Source: Paramagnetospirillum caucaseum
GTDB lineage: Bacteria > Pseudomonadota > Alphaproteobacteria > Rhodospirillales > Magnetospirillaceae
Reading direction: 5' to 3'
Assembly: GCF_000342045.1 (NCBI RefSeq)
Contig: NZ_AONQ01000013.1
Span: 1-64,000, forward strand
DNA: 64,000 bases
This document shows positions 8,954 to 16,327 of this stretch, one piece after another; positions within the stretch are counted from its first letter, which is position 1, and each line of letters starts with the position of its first letter. The position numbers were made by a program, and so were the translations under genes. Below the pieces are notes generated by a model. That model was given only the letters and a program-made list of their open reading frames with translations, ran no database searches and had not been told where the DNA came from.

Positions 8954-10465
8954 ATGCATCTGCTGCTGATCAATCCAAAATTCCCCGAAAGCTTCTGGAG
9001 CTTCCGCTGGGCCATCGATCAGGTGCTGCCGGGTAAGCGGGCGGTCAATCCGCCCCTCGGCCTGGCGACGCTGGCGGCCCTGTGCCCCGCCCATTGGCGG
9101 GTCGAGATCGTCGACGAGAATATCGAGGAGATTCCCCATGCCACCACCGCCGACATCGTCGGGGTGTGCGGCATGGGTGTCCAGTTCGCCCGTCAGCGCG
9201 AATTGCTGGACCATTACCGCGACCAGGGGCATTACGTGGTGGCGGGGGGCAGCTACGCCTCCCTGTGTCACGACGATTACGTCCCGATGGCCCATACGGT
9301 GGTGGCCGGCGAGGCCGAATATGTCTGGAAGGAATTCTGCCGCGACTTCGAGGCGGGAACGCCCAAGCCCCTCTACCACGAGACCGGAACGGTGGCGCTG
9401 GCCGATTCGCCGGTTCCCCGCTACGACCTGCTCCGGCTGGACGCCTATTCCAACGTCACCATCCAGTTCTCGCGCGGGTGTCCGTTCCGTTGCGAGTTCT
9501 GCGACATCATCGTGATGTTCGGGCGCCGTCCGCGGGTCAAGGGCCTGGACCAGATCGGGCGGGAACTGGACCAGTTGCGCCGCTTCGGCGCCCGCAGCGT
9601 GTTCTTCGTGGACGACAACCTGATCGGCAATCCGAAGGAAGCCAAGGAATTGCTGCGCTTCCTGGCCGCCTACCAGCAGCGGCACGGCTACATGTTCAGC
9701 TTCGGCACCGAGGCGTCGCTCAACATGGCCCAGGACGACGAATTGCTGAATCTGTTCCGCGCCGCCAATTTCGGCTGGGTGTTCATCGGCATCGAGACGA
9801 CCGATCCCGTCGGCCTGAAGGAAACCGGCAAGACCCAGAATCTGCGGGAAGACACCCTGACGGCGGTGCGGCGCATCTACGCCCACGGCATCGACGTGCT
9901 GGGCGGCTTTATCATCGGCTTCGACCACGATACCCTGGACACCTTCGAGCACCAGTACCGCTTCATCACCGAGGCGGGCATCCAGTCGGCGATGATCGGC
10001 CTGCTCATGGCGTTACCGCGTACCCCGCTGCACGAGCGGATGCAGAAGGAGGGCCGCCTGCGGCCCATGGAAAGGCATTCGGACAACACCTGCCTGACCA
10101 CCAACATCGTGCCGAAATGCATGAGCGCCGAGGCCATGGCCGCCGCCTACCAGACCCTTTACGGCCGCCTGCTCACCGGCCCGGAGATCGGGCGGCGCAT
10201 CCGCAACAAGGCGGTGCATCTGCGCGTCCCGGTCTACGGCAGCGGCTATTCCATGCGCCAACGGGTCGGCATCGTCGCCCGCCTGCTGGTCAAGGGCATC
10301 CTGTCGGGTGGCGTGTCCACCCTGGTGCCGTTCGTGCGCAGTTTTCCGTTCCTGGCGCCATCGCGCATTCCCATGGTCATTTCCGACTGGATCATCGGAT
10401 TGTCCATGAAGGCGTTCGCCGAACGGCACCTGACCGGTGCCGTCCCGCGGCAGGAGGCCGACTGA
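8954..10465 (+). CDS. B12-binding-domain radical SAM protein, HpnP-like
   Basis: A 503-residue protein with a cobalamin-binding-like N-terminal domain (about 1-150), a radical SAM core with the iron-sulfur motif CPFRCEFC (near 180) and a C-terminal DUF4070-like region (TNIVPKCMSAEAM and onward). This domain order is that of HpnP, the hopanoid C-2 methylase, and of many uncharacterised class B radical SAM methylases. The similarity is at family level, and other substrates such as lipids or cofactors are equally possible. The chosen ATG gives the usual start just before the first beta strand (MHLLLINPKFP); an upstream ATG at 8909 adds 15 unconvincing residues. It lies 119 bases after the response regulator and is probably a separate unit. 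Confidence 0.82.
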   Translation: MHLLLINPKFPESFWSFRWAIDQVLPGKRAVNPPLGLATLAALCPAHWRVEIVDENIEEIPHATTADIVGVCGMGVQFARQRELLDHYRDQGHYVVAGGSYASLCHDDYVPMAHTVVAGEAEYVWKEFCRDFEAGTPKPLYHETGTVALADSPVPRYDLLRLDAYSNVTIQFSRGCPFRCEFCDIIVMFGRRPRVKGLDQIGRELDQLRRFGARSVFFVDDNLIGNPKEAKELLRFLAAYQQRHGYMFSFGTEASLNMAQDDELLNLFRAANFGWVFIGIETTDPVGLKETGKTQNLREDTLTAVRRIYAHGIDVLGGFIIGFDHDTLDTFEHQYRFITEAGIQSAMIGLLMALPRTPLHERMQKEGRLRPMERHSDNTCLTTNIVPKCMSAEAMAAAYQTLYGRLLTGPEIGRRIRNKAVHLRVPVYGSGYSMRQRVGIVARLLVKGILSGGVSTLVPFVRSFPFLAPSRIPMVISDWIIGLSMKAFAERHLTGAVPRQEAD

Positions 10466-10477
10466 ACGCCGCCGGCC

Positions 10478-10633
10478 TCAATCCGGCTTTGCCGCCGGCG
10501 GGCCGGCGGGGCGGGGCGCCTTCTTGCCCATCCGGCTGTCGTCGCTGAACACCGACACCGCCTCGGGAATCTTCTTCACCGCCGATTTGGGTTTTTTCGG
10601 CTCGCGGCCGCTACGCTTTTGTCCCTTGGCCAT
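10478..10633 (-). CDS. Small lysine-rich conserved hypothetical protein
   Basis: A 51-residue protein beginning MAKGQKRSGREPKKPK and ending GPPAAKPD, very basic and rich in lysine and proline. Short proteins with an MAKGQ.RS..E.KKPK start are, as I recall, common hypothetical proteins in alphaproteobacteria and other proteobacteria. It has a good ribosome site (AGGAG, eight bases upstream) that overlaps the end of the preceding gene; the stop of that gene is only two bases away. It is the last gene of a four-gene leftward operon. Function unknown; nucleic-acid binding is a guess from charge alone. Confidence 0.75.
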   Translation of the reverse strand: MAKGQKRSGREPKKPKSAVKKIPEAVSVFSDDSRMGKKAPRPAGPPAAKPD

Positions 10634-10635
10634 CT

Positions 10636-10869
10636 CTATTCTCCTGTTCGCATCAGGCGGTCACGGGACCGCACCGGCGTGTTCCGGACACGGGATACCG
10701 CATCCCTGAATCCCTGGCCCCAGCGTTCCCGCTCCACCGGCAGCAGGTAGGGGTTGAGACGGTCGGCCTCCCCGTCCATATCGGCCGGATCGGAATCGGC
10801 GTATTGCCGTCCCACGCCCCATCCCCCGGCGTAGATCCGGCTGAGTTGGAACGACGTGCTGTCTGACAT
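10636..10869 (-). CDS. Rmf/CrpP-like small protein
   Basis: A 77-residue protein with a very strong ribosome site (GGGAGGGGAGGG). The pattern Y..GW..GR, then NPY..., then ERERWGQGFRDAV resembles the ribosome modulation factor / CrpP fold, in which one such module binds ribosomes during stationary phase. The similarity is judged by eye from spacing and key residues and is not certain. It is the third gene of the leftward small-gene operon, which suggests a stress or growth-phase role for the group. Confidence 0.68.
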   Translation of the reverse strand: MSDSTSFQLSRIYAGGWGVGRQYADSDPADMDGEADRLNPYLLPVERERWGQGFRDAVSRVRNTPVRSRDRLMRTGE

Positions 10870-10893
10870 GGCCCTCCCCTCCCTTTCCTCCGG

Positions 10894-11103
10894 CTAGGAC
10901 GTCCGGGTGCTGCAATAGCTCCGCCAGACCGGAGCCAGATCGGCGGGATCGTCGAAGTCGATGCTCACCATGCCTTGATCGAAGCGGGTGCCCCGGCCGA
11001 AATGCCAGTCTCCCGACGGATGCGAGGTGTTGAGGAACACGGCCAGCCTGTTCATCCCATCGATCCCGGGGGAGATGGGAAAGGTCATCATGTTGACGGT
11101 CAT
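10894..11103 (-). CDS. Small hypothetical protein
   Basis: A 69-residue protein (MTVNMMTFPISPGIDG at the start, VSIDFDDPADLAPVW near the end) that I do not recognise. It has an AGGAG ribosome site eight bases before the ATG, and lies between two other small genes in the same direction with gaps of about 20 bases. No membrane segment or signal peptide is visible. Confidence 0.6.
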   Translation of the reverse strand: MTVNMMTFPISPGIDGMNRLAVFLNTSHPSGDWHFGRGTRFDQGMVSIDFDDPADLAPVWRSYCSTRTS

Positions 11104-11124
11104 GTCCGATACTCCTGTTGCCGC

Positions 11125-11250
11125 TCAACCGACATGGGGGCGCAACACGCTCCAGAGCGCGATCATGATAATCAGGGCAAGTGGGACGAGGACCGGCGGA
11201 ACCATCCATTCCTTCAGTTCAAAGGGAGCTTTGGGGAGTTGATTGCTCAT
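11125..11250 (-). CDS. 41-residue single-span membrane protein
   Basis: A short reading frame coding MSNQLPKAPFELKEWMVPP followed by a hydrophobic helix (about residues 17-37) and ending RPHVG. A strong ribosome site (GGAGG, 8-9 bases upstream) supports translation. It is the first gene of the leftward operon of four small genes. The amphipathic N-terminal stretch and single helix resemble small accessory subunits of membrane complexes, but no family is recognised. Confidence 0.65.
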   Translation of the reverse strand: MSNQLPKAPFELKEWMVPPVLVPLALIIMIALWSVLRPHVG

Positions 11251-11504
11251 TTTCTCGTCCTCCGCCGGCGTATCGGTCTCCGGCAATTGATATATAATGT
11301 CATACAGTAATATTGCAAATCACCGCCTCATATTAATTTGGATTTATCAAATCAATTTGAGTGAATATACCGGCTTATGGGTAGCCATTGTAATGATTTG
11401 TGCGGATTTTTGTTTTTCAATCCATGGTGTATTATTAGGTAAAGCCTTGGTCGGCTGAAGCGGTCAGGGGCCCGCTGACACTGTGAAAGAAGCGGAAGAA
11501 TCCG
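11251..11504. promoter_or_regulatory. AT-rich divergent intergenic region
   Basis: This 254-base spacer separates the leftward small-gene operon from the rightward gene at 11505. It is much richer in A and T than the surrounding DNA, with stretches such as ATTGATATATAATG and TCATATTAATTTGG. It must hold promoters for both directions. The abrupt base-composition change could also mean a nucleoid-protein binding site. No clear palindromic operator was found. Confidence 0.5.
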
Positions 11505-12077
11505 ATGTCCAGTCTTACTCAGCTGATTGCCGGGCTCCATGCCCGCAAGGGTTATGACCGGATCGCCGCTGCCCATCTGCTGGAATCCGGCTTTCATGGC
11601 GAGGTGGATGCGGCCGCCGAGCGTATCGGCGCGCTGTGCTCCAAGGCCTGCGCCCGCCTGTCGGCCCAGGCCTTGTCCCTTGAGGCGAGGTTGCGGAGCA
11701 TTGCCGATGCCGCGCCATCGCACCCGGATCAGGCCCTCCGGCACGAAGCGGATGCCGGAACCGCCAGGCTGGAAGCAACCGGCAATGCCGCCTTGGAGGA
11801 GATTCACATCCTGGCGGTGACGCTATCCTTGAAGACGCAGGAGGCTGCCGGACGCGCCGCCGATGCCTTGGGGGAATGCTCCGAGGCCTGCCGCCCCGAA
11901 TCCGGTTTGGCCGCAAATATCGTTCTGGATGCCGCCGACCATGTATCGGCGGCCCTGCGGCGGAGATCGACCGCCGCAAGCCGCGATATTCGGGCGACAC
12001 TCGGGAGCGCCGGCCGCAGAATCGAGGCGGTTGCCGGAAAGACGGCAAGCGCTGGGATTGGTGTTTCTCGCATATAA
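11505..12077 (+). CDS. Alanine-rich helical hypothetical protein
   Basis: A 190-residue protein very rich in alanine, with regular charged positions and no glycine/proline-rich turns, so almost wholly alpha-helical. It has four cysteines and no signal peptide or membrane segment. The arrangement loosely resembles phasin-like or bacteriohemerythrin-sized helical bundles, but no family motif is recognised. Start ATG is preceded by GGAAG. It stands between the AT-rich spacer and the PAS kinase at 12158, from which it is separated by about 80 AT-rich bases. Confidence 0.6.
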   Translation: MSSLTQLIAGLHARKGYDRIAAAHLLESGFHGEVDAAAERIGALCSKACARLSAQALSLEARLRSIADAAPSHPDQALRHEADAGTARLEATGNAALEEIHILAVTLSLKTQEAAGRAADALGECSEACRPESGLAANIVLDAADHVSAALRRRSTAASRDIRATLGSAGRRIEAVAGKTASAGIGVSRI

Positions 12078-12157
12078 TTTATACCCTGAATGGTATATTC
12101 TTTTATCCCATGGCATGAGGTTATGCCGGTGATGTCCTTGGGTGGAAGGGGCCTTTG

Positions 12158-13375
12158 ATGATCCAGGACCCCGGCGGGGACGTATCGCCGTCCCCCGAAC
12201 GCCTTCTCCACGAGCTTCGCGTCCACCAGGCTGAACTGGAGATGCAGAACGACGAATTGCGGCGGACCCAATTGGCGCTGGAGGAATCCCGCGACCGTTA
12301 TGTGGATCTCTACGAGTTCGCCCCGGTCGGCTACCTGATCCTGTCCAACACCGGCGTAATCACCGAGATCAACCTGACCGGCGCCTCCATGCTGGGAACG
12401 GAGCGCACCAAGGTGATTTCCCGGCGCTTCGACGCCTTCATCGCTGCCGCCGACACCGATCGCTGGCACAGGCATCTGGTGTATGCCCTGCACCACCCCG
12501 GCCGGCACGAATGCGAACTGGCCCTATTGCGGGGCGACGGCAGCGAATTTGCCGGCCACCTCGATTGCCTGCTGCAGGGGCTGGAGGCGGCCCCGGTCCT
12601 GCGCGTCGCCCTGGCCGATATCACCGCGCGCAAGCGGGCCGAAGCGGAACTGGCCACGACCCGCGAGGCGCTGCTGCGGGCCAACGAGAGGCTGCGGACC
12701 TCGAATCATGATCTGGAGCAGTTCGCCTACGTGGCATCCCACGACCTGCAGGAACCGCTGCGCATGGTCGTCAGCTACGGCCAGTTGCTGGAGAAGAAAT
12801 ACCACGACCGGCTGGACAATGACGCCCATGCCTTCATCGGCTTCATGGTCGAGGGCGGAGCCAGGATGCAGGCCATGGTCACCGATCTGCTGGAATTCTC
12901 GCGGGTCGACCGCATGGGGGGGAAGCAGGAATCCTTCGGCAGCGGCGAGGCCGTGGCCGAAGCTCTGTTCGGCCTGTCCCAATCCATGGCCGAGGCCGGG
13001 GCCAAGGTGGACCATGCCGGCCTGCCCGGTATCGTCTACGACCGCCACCAATTCATCCGCCTGATGCAGAACCTGATCGGCAACGCCGTGAAGTACCGCG
13101 ATCCAGCCTGCCCGCCGAAGATCGCCATCGCCGCCCGGCGCGACGGGCACCAATGGGTGTTTTCGGTCACCGACAACGGCATCGGGATCGATCCGGCCTA
13201 TTTCGAGCAGATTTTCGCCGTTTTCCGCCGCCTCCATACCCGCGACCAGTACAGCGGCACCGGTATCGGTCTTGCCGTGTGCAAGAAGATCGTCGAACAT
13301 CACGGCGGCCGCATCTGGGTGGAGGCCAATCCCGGGGCAGGCTGCACGTTCTTCTTCACGGCACCGGACCCCTGA
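12158..13375 (+). CDS. PAS-domain sensor histidine kinase, HisKA type
   Basis: A 405-residue soluble kinase. A coiled leader (LLHELRVHQAELEMQNDEL) is followed by a PAS domain (about 45-165, ending DITARKRAEAEL), a HisKA domain with the acceptor histidine in YVASHDLQEPL (near 194) and an ATPase domain (NGIGIDPAYF, GTGIGLAVCKKIV). The leader and PAS domain are strikingly similar to those of the kinase at 6919, while the catalytic half belongs to a different class. This domain set resembles bacteriophytochrome-like kinases. A CheB-CheR-PAS fusion follows 50 bases downstream, so the two may share a pathway. No cognate response regulator lies beside it. Confidence 0.9.
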   Translation: MIQDPGGDVSPSPERLLHELRVHQAELEMQNDELRRTQLALEESRDRYVDLYEFAPVGYLILSNTGVITEINLTGASMLGTERTKVISRRFDAFIAAADTDRWHRHLVYALHHPGRHECELALLRGDGSEFAGHLDCLLQGLEAAPVLRVALADITARKRAEAELATTREALLRANERLRTSNHDLEQFAYVASHDLQEPLRMVVSYGQLLEKKYHDRLDNDAHAFIGFMVEGGARMQAMVTDLLEFSRVDRMGGKQESFGSGEAVAEALFGLSQSMAEAGAKVDHAGLPGIVYDRHQFIRLMQNLIGNAVKYRDPACPPKIAIAARRDGHQWVFSVTDNGIGIDPAYFEQIFAVFRRLHTRDQYSGTGIGLAVCKKIVEHHGGRIWVEANPGAGCTFFFTAPDP

Positions 13376-13425
13376 CGCCGCACGTCAAGGGCGCCCAATC
13401 CCGCCAGGGTTCAGGAGTCTTTCTG

Positions 13426-16308
13426 GTGACGAGCAAAGCCTTGCCCAAGCCCCCCGCCGCCGAACTGTCCATTGTCGGGCTAGGAGCGTCAGCCGGCGGG
13501 CTGGAGGCGTTCGAGACCTTCTTCCGCAATCTGCCCGCCGATACCGGCATGGGCTTCGTGCTGGTCTCCCATCTCGACCCCAGTCACACCAGCATCCTTA
13601 CCGAGATCCTGCAGCGGACCACCACCATGCCGGTGGTCGAGGCCACCGACCAGATGGTGGTGGAAGCCAACCGGGTCCACGTCATCCCACCCAATCGCGA
13701 CATGACCCTGTTCCAGGGCCGTCTGCAACTCAGCCTGCCGGAACGGCCGCGCGGCCAGCGCATGCCCATCGACGCCTTCCTGCGTTCGCTGGCCGAGGAC
13801 CGGGGCGAGAACGCCGTCGGCATCATCCTGTCGGGCACCGGTTCGGACGGGACCCTGGGCCTGCGCGCCATTCTGGGAGGCGGCGGCGTCAGTCTGGTGC
13901 AGGACCCGGCCACCGCCCAATACGACGGCATGCCGATCAGCGCCATCCATGCCGGCTTCGCCACCCATGTCCTGGCGCCCGAACTGATGCCCGGCGTCTT
14001 GCAGGCCAAATGGCGCCGCCAGGGGATCGTCAAGGAAACAGCCCCCACCCCGGCGACCATCGGCGGCATGAACCAGATCATGATGCTGTTGCGCTCGGGC
14101 ACCGGCCACGACTTCTCCGGCTACAAGAAAAGCACCATCGGCCGGCGCATCGAGCGGCGGATGGCCCAGCACGACATCGAGGACATCGAACTCTACGCCC
14201 GCTACCTCAAGGGACATCCGGCTGAGATCCTGATTCTGTTCAAGGAACTGCTGATCAACGTCACCAGCTTTTTCCGCGACTCCGAAGCCTTCGCGATCCT
14301 GAAAAAGGACGTCCTGCCGCAGATTCTCGCCGACAAGCCCGACGATTACGTGGTCCGCCTGTGGGTCGCCGGCTGCGCCACCGGCGAGGAAGCCTACTCC
14401 ATCGCCATGGTGCTGCGCGAGGTCATGGAGGAATCCGGCCAGGAGTTGAGGGTCCAGCTCTACAGCACCGACCTCGACGATGACGCCATCGCCACGGCGC
14501 GCACCGGCTTCTACCCCCCCAACATCACCCAGGATGTTTCGCCCGAGCGGCTGCGCCGCTTCTTTATCAAGGAAGACAGCGGCTACCGGGTGAAAAAGGA
14601 AATCCGCGAGATGGTGGTGTTCGCCATCCAGAACGTCATCAAGGACCCGCCCTTCACCAGGATGGATCTGGTCAGCTGCCGCAACCTGATGATCTATCTG
14701 GAAGCCGAGTTGCAGAACCGCCTGATTCCGGCCTTCCACTATGCCCTGAAGACCGGGGGCGTACTGTTCCTGTCGCCGTCCGAGAGCATCGGCGGCCATA
14801 CCGAGCTGTTTTCCCCGCTCAGCCGGAAGTGGAAGTTGTACCGGACGGCCCCGTCCATCGCCTCGACCCGCGCCATGATGGCCAGCGGCCTGTCCTGGGC
14901 CACCGGCGCCACCCGCAGCCCCCCCGTGGAAGTGATGACCAAGACCAAGGAAACCAATATCGCCGAACTGACCCGCCGGGCGCTGGTCCAGTCCTTCGCC
15001 CCGGTCTCGGTGATGACCGATTGCAAGGGTGACATTCTCTATGTCCACGGCGACACCAGCCGCTATCTGCGGCCGCCGCCCGGGCAGGCCACCCTCAACG
15101 CCGTCGAGATGGCCCACGAAGGCTTGCAGCTTGAATTGCGGACGGCGCTGGGCCAGGCGGTCAGCCACGGCACGCCGACCCTGGAGCGGGACGTGTCGTT
15201 CATGGTCGGCGCCGAGGTCCGCCGGGTCAGCCTGGGGGTCAGGCCGCTGCCGGACCCCGAGCCCGGCCTGGGACTGGTTCTGGTCAGCTTCCAGGAACTG
15301 CCCGCTCTCTCTTCCGGCAAGCCGGCCCGCCGCCGGCGCGCCACCGGCTCCATCGACCGCCAGCGCACCGAGGAACTGGAGCGCGACCTGGCCTATACAA
15401 GGGAAAACCTCCAGGCCACCATCGAGGAGCAGCAATCCTCCAACGAGGAACTGAAATCCGCCAACGAAGAGATGCAATCCACCAACGAGGAACTGCAATC
15501 CACCAACGAGGAGCTGGAAACCTCCAAGGAGGAGCTGCAATCGGTCAACGAGGAGCTGATCACCGTCAACGCCGAACTGCAGGCCAAGATCGAGCAATTG
15601 GCCGGCATGCAGAACGACATGAAGAACCTGCTCGACAATATCAATGTCGGCACCATCTTCCTCGACGACCGCCTGGCCATCCGCCGCTTCACCCGCGAGG
15701 CGGCCAAGGTCTACCGCCTGGTCAATACCGATGTCGGGCGTCCCTTGGGCGACATCAAATCCGACCTGGACGACGAGGACCTGCTGAGCAAGGCGCAAAC
15801 GGTGATCGAAACCCTGATCCCCTACGAGCGGGAGGTGCGCACCACCGGCGGCGACTGGTACCTGACCCGCATCCAGCCCTACCGCACCCTGGACAACGTC
15901 ATCGACGGCGTGGTGATCACCTTCGCCAACGTCAGCGCCCGCGTGGCCGCCGAACAGGCCGAGCAGGAGGGCCACGACATCGCCGAGAGCATTGCCGATG
16001 TCGTGGACAGGCCCATGCTGGTGCTGGACGGCGCCTTCACCGTCATCTTCGCCAACAATGCGTTCTATCGCGGCTTCAAGGCCTCGCCGGCCGAGACGCG
16101 GGGACGGTCGGTCTACGCCCTGGAAAACCATACGTGGGATACCCCGGCGCTGCGGGACCTGCTCGAAACCGTCCTGCCCAACCAGCAGAGCTTCGACGGC
16201 TTCTTGCTGGACAACCGCCAGATGCGGCTCAGTGGCCGGCGAATCGTTTGCGGAGCCAGTAACAGGCCATTGATTCTCCTGACGTTCGAGGAAGGCGTCG
16301 CCGGATAG
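13426..16308 (+). CDS. CheB-CheR-PAS fusion protein
   Basis: A 960-residue fusion. GTG 13426 is chosen because AGGAG lies 8-10 bases upstream; the open frame extends further back into the preceding kinase. Domains: CheB methylesterase without a receiver (about 15-195; GLGASAGGLEAF, HLDPSHTS, GTGSDGTLG), CheR methyltransferase (about 215-480; NVTSFFRD, VAGCATGEEAYS, SCRNLMIYLE), a linker, a striking coiled coil (about 662-725) built from repeats of the S.NEEL kind, and one or two PAS domains. No kinase domain is present. Such fusions are known, often with a kinase in trans or attached; here the kinase at 12158 is the obvious candidate. CheB and CheR act on glutamate side chains of chemoreceptors, but the substrate of these solo fusions is generally unknown. 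Confidence 0.92.
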   Translation: MTSKALPKPPAAELSIVGLGASAGGLEAFETFFRNLPADTGMGFVLVSHLDPSHTSILTEILQRTTTMPVVEATDQMVVEANRVHVIPPNRDMTLFQGRLQLSLPERPRGQRMPIDAFLRSLAEDRGENAVGIILSGTGSDGTLGLRAILGGGGVSLVQDPATAQYDGMPISAIHAGFATHVLAPELMPGVLQAKWRRQGIVKETAPTPATIGGMNQIMMLLRSGTGHDFSGYKKSTIGRRIERRMAQHDIEDIELYARYLKGHPAEILILFKELLINVTSFFRDSEAFAILKKDVLPQILADKPDDYVVRLWVAGCATGEEAYSIAMVLREVMEESGQELRVQLYSTDLDDDAIATARTGFYPPNITQDVSPERLRRFFIKEDSGYRVKKEIREMVVFAIQNVIKDPPFTRMDLVSCRNLMIYLEAELQNRLIPAFHYALKTGGVLFLSPSESIGGHTELFSPLSRKWKLYRTAPSIASTRAMMASGLSWATGATRSPPVEVMTKTKETNIAELTRRALVQSFAPVSVMTDCKGDILYVHGDTSRYLRPPPGQATLNAVEMAHEGLQLELRTALGQAVSHGTPTLERDVSFMVGAEVRRVSLGVRPLPDPEPGLGLVLVSFQELPALSSGKPARRRRATGSIDRQRTEELERDLAYTRENLQATIEEQQSSNEELKSANEEMQSTNEELQSTNEELETSKEELQSVNEELITVNAELQAKIEQLAGMQNDMKNLLDNINVGTIFLDDRLAIRRFTREAAKVYRLVNTDVGRPLGDIKSDLDDEDLLSKAQTVIETLIPYEREVRTTGGDWYLTRIQPYRTLDNVIDGVVITFANVSARVAAEQAEQEGHDIAESIADVVDRPMLVLDGAFTVIFANNAFYRGFKASPAETRGRSVYALENHTWDTPALRDLLETVLPNQQSFDGFLLDNRQMRLSGRRIVCGASNRPLILLTFEEGVAG

Positions 16309-16327
16309 CCCCACGGGGGGAAACGCC

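Noticed and set aside
11515-12048. 177-codon minus-strand frame
   Set aside because: Proline/arginine-rich shadow of the alanine-rich protein at 11505, which has the better start and ribosome site.
13153-13425. Longer start of the CheB-CheR fusion inside the preceding kinase gene
   Set aside because: Would overlap the kinase by 220 bases; GTG 13426 has a ribosome site and begins directly before the CheB domain.
15410-15600. DNA repeat in the CheB-CheR gene that could be taken for a CRISPR-like array
   Set aside because: It is the coding sequence of the NEEL-type coiled coil, in frame and without spacers.
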